DNA from: Metabacillus idriensis
Lineage (GTDB): Bacteria > Bacillota > Bacilli > Bacillales > Bacillaceae
Direction of reading: 5' to 3'
Assembly: GCF_009674765.1 (NCBI RefSeq)
Contig: NZ_WKKF01000001.1
Span: forward strand, 1,178,001-1,242,000
DNA length: 64,000 nucleotides
A model generated the notes under the pieces. It ran no database searches, was not told the origin of the DNA, and was given only the letters and a program-made list of their open reading frames with translations. How positions within the stretch are numbered: position 1 is the stretch's first letter; the number at the start of each line of letters is the position of its first letter. Shown piece by piece: positions 16,269 to 25,430 of this stretch. The position numbers were made by a program, and so were the translations under genes.

Positions 16269-17245
16269 AGATTCAAAGACTTGTGCTGCTTGGTATCCTG
16301 CTGATCACTGTCTTGTTCCCGCTGATGTCTCAAAATCACTATCACAAGCAAATTATCATTCTCGTCATGATTTGGTCGATAGCGGTTTACGGATTAAATA
16401 TCATCTCTGGATTTACAGGGCAGCTTTCACTTGCACACGCCGGCTTTTTTGCCTGCGGGGCATATACCCTCGGGATATTGACGGCAACCTATCAACTGAA
16501 TTTCTGGCTGGCTTTTCTTGCTGCCCTGACTGTTACAGTAGCTTTGAGTTTCTTGATTGGTTTGATCGCGCTGAGGACGAGACATCACTTTTTTGCTATA
16601 TACACGATGTGTGTCGGTTTTATTATTTATTTGACCATTGATAAATGGGATGAGGTCACAGGGGGAGTCAGAGGTCTTATCGGCATTCCTGTTCCGTCAC
16701 CGATCGGGCCGATCACGTTTGAAACCATCGAATCTCAATATTACTTCATTCTCCTTTTCCTTCTTGGAACGATCTTTGTTGTGAAAAGAATTAAAGATTC
16801 TCTTTTTGGAAGAACGCTGCAGGCGATTCGCGGAAGTGAAGATCTTTCAAAAACAATCGGCATCAATATTATGAAAAATCAGCTGCTGTCATTTGTCTTA
16901 TCTGCTTTTTTTGCCGGGCTCGCCGGCGTGCTTTATGCAGGATTTATCCGATTTCTCGGCCCGGACATTTCAGCCATCACAGTGACGTTTGAAATGCTGA
17001 TGTATTTGCTTGTCGGAGGGATTGGAACAATGACAGGGCCGATTTTGGGCACATTTTTAATCGTATCTGTCACACAATCTCTTCAATTTTTAGAAGAGTA
17101 CAGAATGCTGATTTTCGGGCCGATTGTTGTGCTGATCATGCTTTTTTATCCGAAAGGGCTTGTCGGCAGTTATCATTCTGTGAAAACGTATCTTACCAGC
17201 CGCAGGACAGCACCGGTAAAAGAGAAAGTGAAGGAGGCAGGCTGA
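16265..17245 (+). CDS. livM: Branched-chain amino acid type ABC permease LivM
   Basis: A 326-residue permease partner of LivH with about nine hydrophobic helices and the SGFTGQLSLAHAGFFACGAY motif typical of LivM. The start ATG overlaps the LivH stop (ATGA). The tail after the last helix is basic. It is translated together with LivH and should pair with it in the membrane. Confidence 0.9.
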   Translation: MKIQRLVLLGILLITVLFPLMSQNHYHKQIIILVMIWSIAVYGLNIISGFTGQLSLAHAGFFACGAYTLGILTATYQLNFWLAFLAALTVTVALSFLIGLIALRTRHHFFAIYTMCVGFIIYLTIDKWDEVTGGVRGLIGIPVPSPIGPITFETIESQYYFILLFLLGTIFVVKRIKDSLFGRTLQAIRGSEDLSKTIGINIMKNQLLSFVLSAFFAGLAGVLYAGFIRFLGPDISAITVTFEMLMYLLVGGIGTMTGPILGTFLIVSVTQSLQFLEEYRMLIFGPIVVLIMLFYPKGLVGSYHSVKTYLTSRRTAPVKEKVKEAG

Positions 17246-18024
17246 TGCTGATCGAGATTAATCAATTGACGAAATCCTTTGGCGGTCTAACGGCTGTGAA
17301 TCACGTTGACCTTGGGATTGAACAAGGCAAGATTACCGCCATTATCGGGCCGAATGGAGCAGGGAAGTCCACGTTTCTGAACTTGATCAGCGGCTTTCAT
17401 TCTCCTACGTCCGGAAGCATTCACTTTGAAGGAAATGATGTGACTAAAGCAAAACCGGCAAAAATGGCTAAGCTCGGAATCGGCAGAACGTTTCAAACGA
17501 CGAATTTGTTTTCAGATTCAACCGTTATTGACAATGTTCTGATCGGCTACCGCCTCCGGACGAAAGCCCATCTGTTTGACGGTATTTTTAACAGCATTCG
17601 GGAAAGAGCGGAACAAAAAGCGTGTTATGACAAAGCGATGGAGGCTCTATCTTTCTGCGGAATTGAGCATTTGGCAGGAGAAGTAGCATCCTCCATTACC
17701 CAGGAATCGCAAAAGAGGGTTGCCATTGCGCTTGCGCTTGCCACTGAACCGAAGATCGTGCTGCTGGATGAGCCTGCGGCTGGTGTGAACCCTGATGAGA
17801 CGGATGGTTTGTCAGAGCTCATACTTAAGCTGAAAAACCACGGGTATACCGTCTGTTTCATCGAACATAAGATGAAGATGGTCATGAGTCTCGCTGATAA
17901 AGTCATGGTTTTGAATCACGGGAAAAAAATAGCTGAAGGTCTGCCGCGGGATATTCAGTCGGATGCGAATGTTATTGAAGCCTATTTAGGAGGACATGCT
18001 TATGCTGAAGCTGCAACATATTGA
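17245..18024 (+). CDS. livG: Liv-type ABC transporter ATPase LivG
   Basis: A 259-residue ATP-binding subunit with Walker A GPNGAGKST and Walker B IVLLDEPAAGVNPDE. The H-loop is CFIEHKM. The usual ABC signature LSGGQ (or LSYGQQ in this family) is replaced by ITQESQKRVAIALAL, which lacks both glycines. The partner LivF keeps a normal LSGGQQQ. In such an asymmetric pair one ATP site would be weakened. The ATG overlaps the LivM stop (TGATG), and the LivF ribosome site lies in this gene's 3' end. Confidence 0.88.
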   Translation: MLIEINQLTKSFGGLTAVNHVDLGIEQGKITAIIGPNGAGKSTFLNLISGFHSPTSGSIHFEGNDVTKAKPAKMAKLGIGRTFQTTNLFSDSTVIDNVLIGYRLRTKAHLFDGIFNSIRERAEQKACYDKAMEALSFCGIEHLAGEVASSITQESQKRVAIALALATEPKIVLLDEPAAGVNPDETDGLSELILKLKNHGYTVCFIEHKMKMVMSLADKVMVLNHGKKIAEGLPRDIQSDANVIEAYLGGHAYAEAATY

Positions 18025-18709
18025 TGTTTTTTATGGCCGCTATCAGGCCCTTAAAAATGTATCGATGGAAATTGGACAAGGCGAGCTGGTCACGATCCTA
18101 GGCGCAAATGGAGCAGGAAAAAGCACTTTATTCAATACGATCTCAGGACTGAATAAAGTTTCAGGAGGACAAATCTTATTTGATGAAGCAGAAATCCAGA
18201 ACAAACCTCCTCATAAGCTGGTCAGATCCGGAATTGTGCAGTGTGCGGAGGGAAGAAAGCTGTTTCCTGAAATGTCCGTTTATGAAAATTTAAAAATGGG
18301 AAGCTACAGTCACCGCAAGGAAAGAGAGATGGTCAAACAGAGGCTGGATGAAATTTATGCTCTCTTCCCGATTTTGTATGATAAAAGAAAAGATGCAGCA
18401 GGCTCTTTAAGCGGAGGACAGCAGCAGATGCTTGCGATCGGACGGGCACTCATGTCTCACCCGAAAATTCTCCTTCTGGATGAACCGTCGCTTGGACTTG
18501 CACCGCTTATCGTTGACCAAATGTTCAAGGTCATAGAGGAAATCCATAAAAAAGGCACCACCATTTTGCTTGCGGAACAAAATGCTCATGCAGCTCTCTC
18601 CATCTCTTCAAGAGGATATGTCATGGAGAGCGGACAGCTTGTTATGGAAGGTTCAAGAGATGAACTGTTTGATAACGAGGAGATTAAGCGTGCTTACATA
18701 GGCGCATGA
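18002..18709 (+). CDS. livF: Liv-type ABC transporter ATPase LivF
   Basis: A 235-residue ATP-binding subunit with Walker A GANGAGKST, signature LSGGQQQMLAIGRAL and Walker B ILLLDEPSLGLAP. AGGAGG lies eight bases before the ATG at 18002; the ATG at 17996 is too near. The gene overlaps the end of livG by 23 bases. It pairs with LivG to power transport. Confidence 0.9.
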   Translation: MLKLQHIDVFYGRYQALKNVSMEIGQGELVTILGANGAGKSTLFNTISGLNKVSGGQILFDEAEIQNKPPHKLVRSGIVQCAEGRKLFPEMSVYENLKMGSYSHRKEREMVKQRLDEIYALFPILYDKRKDAAGSLSGGQQQMLAIGRALMSHPKILLLDEPSLGLAPLIVDQMFKVIEEIHKKGTTILLAEQNAHAALSISSRGYVMESGQLVMEGSRDELFDNEEIKRAYIGA

Positions 18710-18763
18710 TCATAGCTTTTAGTTTCATGAAGGCAAACAAATGAAAAAATAGGGGGAATCAAT

Positions 18764-19945
18764 GTGATATCGCTGAAAAAAATGGGTCTTGTTCTTGGAT
18801 TGTCTATTTCTTTATTCGGACTCACAGCCTGCAATTCAAATGAATCGTCAACTGCTGCGGGAGAATCAGGTTCAAAAGACGGAACAGTCAATATCGGTTT
18901 TAGCGGTCCTCTATCAGGCCCTGCGGCATTTTACGGGGAAAATACGTTAAGAGGTTTAACGATGGCTGCAGATGAAATTAATAAAGAGGGATTTGAAGTA
19001 GACGGGAAAAAATACAAAGTAAAAATTGTTTCCCTCGATGATAAATATCTCCCGAATGAAACAGGAACAAACGCACGTAGGCTTGTGCAGGAAAACAAGA
19101 CTCCAATCGTTTTCGTTCCGCACAGCGGAGGGGTTTTCGCGACTCAAGTATTTAATCAGCAGGAAAATTTCATTATCGGAGCCTACACAAGTGAGCCTAA
19201 AATTCAGGAGCAGGGAAATAAACTGACCTTAAGCATCCCTTCATCTTATGATGCTTATCCGGAACCGTATGCTGAGTATCAAATGAAGCGGTTTGGGAAA
19301 AAGCTCGCTTTAATTCCAACGGCCACCCAATACGGCAAAGACTGGACGGCGACAATTAAACCGGTTTGGGAGAAAAAAGGCGGAGAGATTGTCTTTGACG
19401 GATCTGTCGATTTCAGCAAAGAAACAGACTTTTTTACAATCATGACAAATGCCTTAAAAGAAAAGCCGGACGTCCTTTTTGTCGGAGGTCCCTCTCAGCC
19501 GACTGCTCTTTTGATTAAGCAAGCGCGCGAGCTTGGGTTTAAAGGCGGAATCATGATAATGGATCAGGCAAAATTTGAAGAAATGGAAGTAGTGCTTGGA
19601 GGATACGAAATGCTTGAAGGGGGAATTGGAACACTTCCTATTAAACAAAGTGATGCACCTGGCGGCCCGGCATTTGTTGAAAAATATGCAGAAGTAAGTG
19701 ATGGTGTACCTACAGCTGAGAGTGCTTTTAACTATCAGGCCCTGCATGTTGCTGTAAAAGCCATGCAGGCTGCAGGCACAGTGTCAGATCCGGCTAAAAT
19801 CATGGAAAACATGGAGGAAGGCATTAAGAACCTTGAAGACGAGCAGATGGTCTGGCATTTAACGGGGATCGAAAACAATGGATTTGACTGGGAAACATCC
19901 ATTTACGCTGTAGAAGACGGAAAGCTTGTCAATATCAAAAAATAA
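18764..19945 (+). CDS. livJ: Liv-type ABC transporter substrate-binding lipoprotein
   Basis: A 393-residue extracellular binding lipoprotein. The signal peptide ends at the lipobox LFGLTAC, giving lipid-modified Cys23, followed by a Ser/Gly-rich linker. The mature part begins with NIGFSGPLSGPAAFYGE, the typical type I periplasmic-binding fold of the LivJ group. The GTG at 18764 has AGGGGG at good distance. The start is 54 bases after livF. Ligand not predictable; members of this group bind branched-chain amino acids, amides, urea, aromatic acids or short acids. Confidence 0.88.
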   Translation: MISLKKMGLVLGLSISLFGLTACNSNESSTAAGESGSKDGTVNIGFSGPLSGPAAFYGENTLRGLTMAADEINKEGFEVDGKKYKVKIVSLDDKYLPNETGTNARRLVQENKTPIVFVPHSGGVFATQVFNQQENFIIGAYTSEPKIQEQGNKLTLSIPSSYDAYPEPYAEYQMKRFGKKLALIPTATQYGKDWTATIKPVWEKKGGEIVFDGSVDFSKETDFFTIMTNALKEKPDVLFVGGPSQPTALLIKQARELGFKGGIMIMDQAKFEEMEVVLGGYEMLEGGIGTLPIKQSDAPGGPAFVEKYAEVSDGVPTAESAFNYQALHVAVKAMQAAGTVSDPAKIMENMEEGIKNLEDEQMVWHLTGIENNGFDWETSIYAVEDGKLVNIKK

Positions 19946-19952
19946 CAAAATG

Positions 19953-19990
19953 GAGTTTCCCGGATGCGGCGCCGGGAAACTCTCTTTCAT
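19953..19990 (+). terminator. Terminator after the Liv operon
   Basis: Perfect 11-bp stem GAGTTTCCCGG (19953-19963) with CCGGGAAACTC (19972-19982), then a T-rich but broken run. Readthrough into the second ligase is possible. Confidence 0.7.
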
Positions 19991-20101
19991 TATCATCATG
20001 ATCATGGTTTCCAAAAATATTTCATTTAGAAAAAGGTATTTATCAGAAAAGTTAGAAATTAAACTGTAAGCGTTACCATAAAAGAGGAGAGGTGTGAAAG
20101 G

Positions 20102-21769
20102 ATGATTCAAACACATTTTGAACATTGGCCGGTAAGAGTTCCCCATACGTTAACGGTTCCCGAGACAACACTTTATGACAATCTGGAAATATCAGCGAGG
20201 AGATATCCGGATAAAACCGCCATTTATTATTATGGTGCTGAAATTACATACAAGCAGCTTCTGCGCGAAGTCGATGCCCTCGCAGGGTTTCTGGAAAAGA
20301 AATTATCCGTCACGCGCGGTGAAAAAGTTCTTTTGTTCGTTCAAAATTCCCCTCAGTTTGTCATCGGCTATTATGCCATTCTTAGAGCAGGCGCGGTTGT
20401 TGTTCCGATTAATCCGATGAATACGGCAGAGGAGCTAAGATTTTATATTCATGACTGTCAGATGAAGACAGGCATTATCGGAAGTGAGCTATACGAACGG
20501 ATCCAGCCTGTTGTTGATTCGACAACACTGAAAAACGTCATTATAGCTGCTTACTCTGATTATCTTTCACCGAAATCGTTTGAAGATGATATTCCGGAGG
20601 AAGTTAAAAGAGGTGCTGAAGAGGTTTTAAATCATCATCCTTGGAAAGATGCCGTGCAGGGGTTATTTTCCCCATCTGAAATGACCGCTCATGCAGATGA
20701 TTTGGCTGTTTTGCCTTATACTTCCGGCACAACCGGATTGCCAAAGGGGTGCATGCATACACATCGGACTGTTCAGGCCAATACGTTTGGGGGGTACCAC
20801 TGGCTGAATGCCACTTCTGATGCCATCTGCTTAGCAACCTTGCCGCTTTTTCATGTGACAGGGATGGTTCACAGCATGCATATCCCGATTCTTTCAGGAG
20901 CAACAGTCGTAATGATGACGAGATGGGACAGAGAATATGCAAGGAAAGTCATTCGCGATTTAAATGTGACACACTGGATCAACATCAGCACGATGCTGAT
21001 TGACTTTTTAGCGAATCCTGCGCTTGTAAAAGAAGATATGTCCTCTTTAATGAACTTAGCAGGAGGCGGAGCAGCTCTTCCTGCTGCTGTAGGAGAAAAG
21101 CTGTATAAAATGACAGGTCTCAAGTTTATTGAAGGATATGGGCTGTCTGAAACGATTGCCCAAACTCATTTCAATCCGCCGGATCGTTCAAAGCTGCAGT
21201 GTCTGGGAATTCCTTCTTTCGATGTGGACGCAAGAGTGATCGATCCTGTTCATCTGACAGAGCTTGGAACAGGGCAGGAGGGAGAAATCGTTGTTACCGG
21301 TCCGCAGATTTTTCTGGGCTATTTTAATCGTGAAGAGGAAAATGAAAAATCTTTTATTGATATTGAGGGCAAGAAGTTTTTCAGAACAGGAGATATCGGC
21401 AAACGTGATGAGGAGGGCTATTACTTTATTGTGGATCGTGTCAAACGGATGATCAACGCATCAGGATTTAAAGTGTGGCCGACGGAAATTGAAGGTGTTC
21501 TGTATCAGCATCCGGCCGTGCAGCAGGCATGCGTCGTGGGGATTCCTGATGAAAGGCGCGGTGAAACCGTTAAAGCGTTCATTATTTTAAATAAAGATTT
21601 TGAAGGGAAAATTGATGCAGAAGAAATTGTGAACTGGTCAAAAGAACGAATGGCCGCTTATAAATATCCGCGGCACATTGAATTCAGAGAAAGCCTGCCA
21701 ATGACATCAAGCGGCAAACTGCTGTGGAGAAAGCTTCAGGAAGAAGAAAAACAAAAGGTAGTGGGGTGA
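20102..21769 (+). CDS. Fatty-acid--CoA ligase, second copy
   Basis: A 555-residue AMP-forming acyl-CoA ligase with YTSGTTGLPKGCMHTH, EGYGLSETIAQ and the C-terminal MTSSGKLLWRK lysine motif. It is clearly different from the ligase at 6294, so the cluster can probably activate two kinds of acid. The ATG at 20102 follows GAAAGGATG. The hydrolase gene starts five bases after its stop, so ligase and hydrolase are probably co-transcribed, which hints that the ligase uses the acid that the hydrolase releases. Confidence 0.9.
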   Translation: MIQTHFEHWPVRVPHTLTVPETTLYDNLEISARRYPDKTAIYYYGAEITYKQLLREVDALAGFLEKKLSVTRGEKVLLFVQNSPQFVIGYYAILRAGAVVVPINPMNTAEELRFYIHDCQMKTGIIGSELYERIQPVVDSTTLKNVIIAAYSDYLSPKSFEDDIPEEVKRGAEEVLNHHPWKDAVQGLFSPSEMTAHADDLAVLPYTSGTTGLPKGCMHTHRTVQANTFGGYHWLNATSDAICLATLPLFHVTGMVHSMHIPILSGATVVMMTRWDREYARKVIRDLNVTHWINISTMLIDFLANPALVKEDMSSLMNLAGGGAALPAAVGEKLYKMTGLKFIEGYGLSETIAQTHFNPPDRSKLQCLGIPSFDVDARVIDPVHLTELGTGQEGEIVVTGPQIFLGYFNREEENEKSFIDIEGKKFFRTGDIGKRDEEGYYFIVDRVKRMINASGFKVWPTEIEGVLYQHPAVQQACVVGIPDERRGETVKAFIILNKDFEGKIDAEEIVNWSKERMAAYKYPRHIEFRESLPMTSSGKLLWRKLQEEEKQKVVG

Positions 21770-21773
21770 GAGG

Positions 21774-22775
21774 ATGAAGCATACGGTTGAAACAGTAACT
21801 GGACCAATAGAAGCGGATCAGCTCGGGAAAACGTTAATACATGAACACTTTGTATTTGGCTATCCAGGCTTCCACGGCGATGACTCCCTGGGAGGATTTG
21901 ATGAACAGGATGCCCTTGAGACAGGGATTACCATTGCGCTTCAGCTCATGAGTTTCGGGGTTGACACAGTAGTCGATCCAACACCGAACGAATGCGGCAG
22001 AAACCCTGAGCTATTAAAGGAAATATCTGAACGGACAGGAATTCAGATTGTGTGCGCAACAGGTTTTTATTACGAAGGAGAAGGAGCAACGCCGTATTTT
22101 AAATTCAGACAGGGACTCGGTACAGCTGAAGAAGAAATATATGAAATGTTTAAAAAAGAAATAACAGAAGGAATCAGGAATACCGGAATAAAGCCAGGCA
22201 TCATCAAGCTTGCTTCAAGCAAAGGAGTCATTACTGAGTATGAACGAATGTTTTTTAAAGCTGCTGCACGGGTGCAGCGCGAGGAAGGCACGGTCATCCT
22301 GACTCATACACAGGAAGGAACAATGGGCCCAGAACAAGTCGAATTATTGATGGAGCTAGGCTGTGACCCTAAAAAAATTGTGATTGGCCATATGTGCGGC
22401 AATACGGATACAGATTATCACCTAAAGGTATTGGAAAAAGGGGCATTCATAGCATTTGACCGCTTTGGCATTCAGGGCATGGTTGGGGCTCCGAATGATG
22501 ACGAACGAATAAAAACGCTTTTGAAGCTAGTATCGTATGGCTATACAGATCAAATCATGCTTTCGCATGACACGGTTAATCATTGGATGGGAAGGCCGTT
22601 AATTCTGCCTGAAGTGATTCAGGAAAAAATGAAAAACTGGCATCCTGCCCACCTATTTGAAAATATTATCCCGGAGCTTCGGAAACAGGGAATGCCTGAA
22701 GAGAACATCCAGACGATGCTTGAGATCAATCCTTCGAAACTGTTTTTTCATCAGGAAGCAAAAATCAATTCTTGA
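21774..22775 (+). CDS. Phosphotriesterase-family metallohydrolase, lactonase-like
   Basis: A 333-residue TIM-barrel amidohydrolase of the phosphotriesterase group. Metal ligands appear in order: His23 and His25 in HEH, the bridging Lys in GIIKLASS, His in LTHTQEG, His in IGHMCGNTD, and Asp in LSHDTVN. Members called PLLs hydrolyse acyl-homoserine and gamma/delta-lactones; others act on phosphotriesters, and animal PTER cleaves N-acetyltaurine. The ATG follows GTGAGAGG. Coupling with an acyl-CoA ligase favours a carboxylic-acid product, such as a hydroxy acid from a lactone. That substrate is inferred, not shown. Confidence 0.85.
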   Translation: MKHTVETVTGPIEADQLGKTLIHEHFVFGYPGFHGDDSLGGFDEQDALETGITIALQLMSFGVDTVVDPTPNECGRNPELLKEISERTGIQIVCATGFYYEGEGATPYFKFRQGLGTAEEEIYEMFKKEITEGIRNTGIKPGIIKLASSKGVITEYERMFFKAAARVQREEGTVILTHTQEGTMGPEQVELLMELGCDPKKIVIGHMCGNTDTDYHLKVLEKGAFIAFDRFGIQGMVGAPNDDERIKTLLKLVSYGYTDQIMLSHDTVNHWMGRPLILPEVIQEKMKNWHPAHLFENIIPELRKQGMPEENIQTMLEINPSKLFFHQEAKINS

Positions 22776-22783
22776 TGACTTGT

Positions 22784-22810
22784 GGCAGCCTCAGCTGCCT
22801 TTTTTTATTT
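22784..22810 (+). terminator. Terminator after the lactonase-like gene
   Basis: GGCAGC (22784-22789) and GCTGCC (22794-22799) pair around CTCA, followed by seven Ts. A textbook hairpin terminator. Confidence 0.85.
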
Positions 22811-22892
22811 CATTTAAAAAAGGAGATGACTCAAAAAAAGAGAATTTGAATAAAAGAGGGATTTTTCATGTATTAACGAAAGGGGAATTTTC

Positions 22893-23849
22893 ATGCAATG
22901 GGAGACAAGAATTACAGAGCTTCTTAACATTCAATATCCGATCATTCAGGGAGGGCTTGCCTATCTTGCTTATTCAGAATTAGCAGCTGCTGTATCAAAC
23001 GCAGGAGGGCTGGGGCAAATAACTGCCATGTCTCTAGGGGAACCTGAACTGCTTCGGGAAGAGATTGCAAAAGTCCGCAGAAAAACAGATAAGCCGTTTG
23101 GGGTGAATTTTGCGGTCGGTCAGCACGGCAGACCCTATTCAGATTTGCTTGATGTGGCAATTGAAGAAGAAGTGCCGGTTATTTCAATGACAGGCGGCAA
23201 TCCTTCGGCTATATTCGATCAATTAAAAGGGGTAAACGTAAAAAAACTTGTTCTGGTCGCAGCCAGAAGACAAGCTGAGAAAGCGGAAGAGCTTGGAGCA
23301 GACGCTGTCATGGTTGTAGGACAAGAAGGCGGAGGCCACCTGGGGAGAGATGACACCGGGACGTTCGTATTAATTCCGCAAGTAGTTGATTCTGTGTCGA
23401 TTCCTGTTATTGCATCCGGAGGAATTGGTGATGGCAGGGGACTAATGGCTGCTCTTAGTCTTGGAGCAGAAGGAATTGAAATGGGAACAAGGTTTATAGC
23501 AACACAGGAGTGTGTTCATGCTCATTCGGAATACAAACATGCTCTAGTAAACAGTTCAGAACGCGACACGGTTGTCATTAAACGCAGTATTGGAGCGCCG
23601 GCAAGAGCTCTTGCGGGACCTTGGACAGCCAAAATATTGGAGATGGAGCAAAAACAAGCTGATTATGAAAAGCTAAAAGATTATATTAGCGGACATGCTA
23701 ACAAAAGATACATATATGATGGTATGATAGACAATGGTTTTGCGTGGGCCGGACAAGTAACAGGCTTAATCCGCGATGTGCCAAGCGTCGAACAGCTTAT
23801 GTCGAGGATGATAACTGAGGCCTCTGAGATAAGACAAAGGTGGAGTTAA
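22893..23849 (+). CDS. Nitronate monooxygenase/FabK-like flavoprotein
   Basis: A 318-residue FMN TIM-barrel protein of the nitronate-monooxygenase (2-nitropropane dioxygenase) family. The opening IQYPIIQGGLAYLA, the phosphate-binding GQEGGGHLGRD segment and VIASGGIGDGRGLMAALSLG are family motifs. Relatives oxidise alkyl nitronates such as propionate-3-nitronate, or reduce enoyl-ACP (FabK). AAAGGGG lies eight bases before the ATG. It has its own transcript start after the terminator at 22784. Its tie to the acyl-CoA cluster is positional only. Confidence 0.85.
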   Translation: MQWETRITELLNIQYPIIQGGLAYLAYSELAAAVSNAGGLGQITAMSLGEPELLREEIAKVRRKTDKPFGVNFAVGQHGRPYSDLLDVAIEEEVPVISMTGGNPSAIFDQLKGVNVKKLVLVAARRQAEKAEELGADAVMVVGQEGGGHLGRDDTGTFVLIPQVVDSVSIPVIASGGIGDGRGLMAALSLGAEGIEMGTRFIATQECVHAHSEYKHALVNSSERDTVVIKRSIGAPARALAGPWTAKILEMEQKQADYEKLKDYISGHANKRYIYDGMIDNGFAWAGQVTGLIRDVPSVEQLMSRMITEASEIRQRWS

Positions 23850-23884
23850 CTTACCACTCAACAGGAAAAGGCAGGTGAGGAACA

Positions 23885-24154
23885 GTGGATTATCAATATC
23901 CGATTCAGCCTGATTGGAGCACAAATGAAATCATTGATGTGATTGCATTTTTCCAATCGATTGAAAAAGCATATGAGAAAGGGATCAGCCGGGAGGACTT
24001 AATGAAAGCGTACCGGAGATTCAAGGAGATTGTCCCGAGCAAAGCAGAAGAGAAAAATCTTTGCGATGATTTTGAAGAAATGAGCGGGTATTCTTCCTAC
24101 CGTGCTATTAAAAGAAGCAGAGAAAGCAGCGATTCGGATCAAATCAAAATGTAA
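23885..24154 (+). CDS. yktA: UPF0223 family protein YktA
   Basis: An 89-residue soluble protein with no known function, matching the UPF0223 family: it begins [13 protein letters not shown] and has a helical middle with [15 protein letters not shown] start with GGTGAGG upstream. With speA and yktB as flanks in B. subtilis, it marks the right border of the accessory block. Confidence 0.9.
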   Translation: MDYQYPIQPDWSTNEIIDVIAFFQSIEKAYEKGISREDLMKAYRRFKEIVPSKAEEKNLCDDFEEMSGYSSYRAIKRSRESSDSDQIKM

Positions 24155-24180
24155 AAGGACGGGTTCATCCCGTCCTTTTG
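24153..24180. terminator. Bidirectional terminator between yktA and yktB
   Basis: Perfect 11-bp stem AAAAGGACGGG (24153-24163) with CCCGTCCTTTT (24169-24179). A-run and T-run flank it, so it can stop both converging transcripts. Confidence 0.85.
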
Positions 24181-24197
24181 TGTATTTAAGAGAAATT

Positions 24198-24836
24198 TTA
24201 TAACACGGCAGCCTTTTGAGCAATAGTATAAAGAGGAAGCAGCGTTTTGAATGTATCTTCTATTTTATCTGTAAATTGTTTTCCGTTCATTTTAACGGCA
24301 TCCGTGCGCTCAATTTTAATACCGCATAATAGTTCCGCTTTTTTTACGGTTTGAAGGCGTTCAAACATTTTCTTGAAGTCAGCTTCACTCAAGTCTTTTT
24401 GAACGGATACTTCGGGTTTTGTATGGTCAGCCGACCAGACGAAATGGTCTGGGATTCGGGAACGAAGTTTGCTCCAGTTTTTTGCAAGCTCAGCACCGTA
24501 CTGATCTTTTACAGGCGATTCATAAATAACCGCAAACCAGGCAAACGCATGAGTTTCCCATAAGCCGATTTGAAAATGGGGCAGCATTTTATATCCGCGT
24601 TTATTGCCTGCGAATGCAACCCAGGTATCTTTAGGCGGATTAACAGAACGGCGGGCATGCTTTGCCACGTGCGCATACATTTCCTCCCCAGTCATTCCTG
24701 AGAGGTCAGCTGCAAATCTTTCACCTAACTGCTCAAGCTTTGGTCTTACTGTTTGAATTAAAGCTTCCATTCTCTCATCCAAGCCGTCTATTTTAAAAAC
24801 ATCGAAATCTTCATTAGTAAAACCTTTAAAGTCCAT
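24198..24836 (-). CDS. yktB: UPF0637 (DUF1054) family protein YktB
   Basis: A 212-residue soluble protein matching YktB, with the typical [14 protein letters not shown] start and the [14 protein letters not shown] segment. Function unknown in B. subtilis. AGGAGGTTTT on the minus strand precedes the ATG. Convergent with yktA. Confidence 0.92.
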   Translation of the reverse strand: MDFKGFTNEDFDVFKIDGLDERMEALIQTVRPKLEQLGERFAADLSGMTGEEMYAHVAKHARRSVNPPKDTWVAFAGNKRGYKMLPHFQIGLWETHAFAWFAVIYESPVKDQYGAELAKNWSKLRSRIPDHFVWSADHTKPEVSVQKDLSEADFKKMFERLQTVKKAELLCGIKIERTDAVKMNGKQFTDKIEDTFKTLLPLYTIAQKAAVL

Positions 24837-25090
24837 TTCTAAAACCTCCTGATATCACAGTGCATGCGAACATTTTAGCACACCAGCCAGCATATTCGAA
24901 AGAAACTTGCACGTTTCGACACTTTGAGAATGTGGTATTAAATAAATAATAGGTAAATACACAATTTTCAGTTCCAAGTTGCATCCTATTTTCAAGTTTC
25001 ATATCATATATAAAAATATCAGAAAATTATGTTAAATGAAAAGTCGCTGGTTAACAATTATAGACAATTTTTGAAAGGGGCGGTAGAAAG

Positions 25091-25279
25091 ATGAAGCAAA
25101 TTGTGAAAACTACTGGACAAAAGGAATCGGATAATCGTATTGGGGTGCTGAAACTTGAATTAGATTATGAATTGGCCACCCTTTATGACGCCATGAGCGA
25201 AAATGACGAAACAAAGAAGAATGAATGCAAACGGAAGCTTGAAAGACTAAGAAAAGAATGGCTCAGACTGCAGGCTTAA
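25091..25279 (+). CDS. ykzI: Small charged protein, YkzI-like
   Basis: A 62-residue, strongly charged, helix-rich protein without cysteines, located just before the inositol monophosphatase gene as ykzI is in B. subtilis. AAAGGGG lies a few bases before the ATG, and a terminator follows. The symbol is based on size and position. Function unknown. The 254 bases before it carry no gene. Confidence 0.7.
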   Translation: MKQIVKTTGQKESDNRIGVLKLELDYELATLYDAMSENDETKKNECKRKLERLRKEWLRLQA

Positions 25280-25292
25280 ATGCAGCAAACAA

Positions 25293-25321
25293 AGCGAACC
25301 TCGCAAAAGGGTTCGTTTTTA
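25293..25321 (+). terminator. Terminator after ykzI
   Basis: GCGAACC (25294-25300) pairs with GGTTCGT (25309-25315) with one G-U pair, followed by a run of Ts. Confidence 0.7.
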
Positions 25322-25430
25322 TCTGAGTAAATCATTTTTGAGGAGGCGCCAATTGCTTGCTTTCCATAATTTCCTTGCGTTATTCTTATTTTATATAAAT
25401 AGCTTACCTACATAGAAAGAAGGTTTATAC

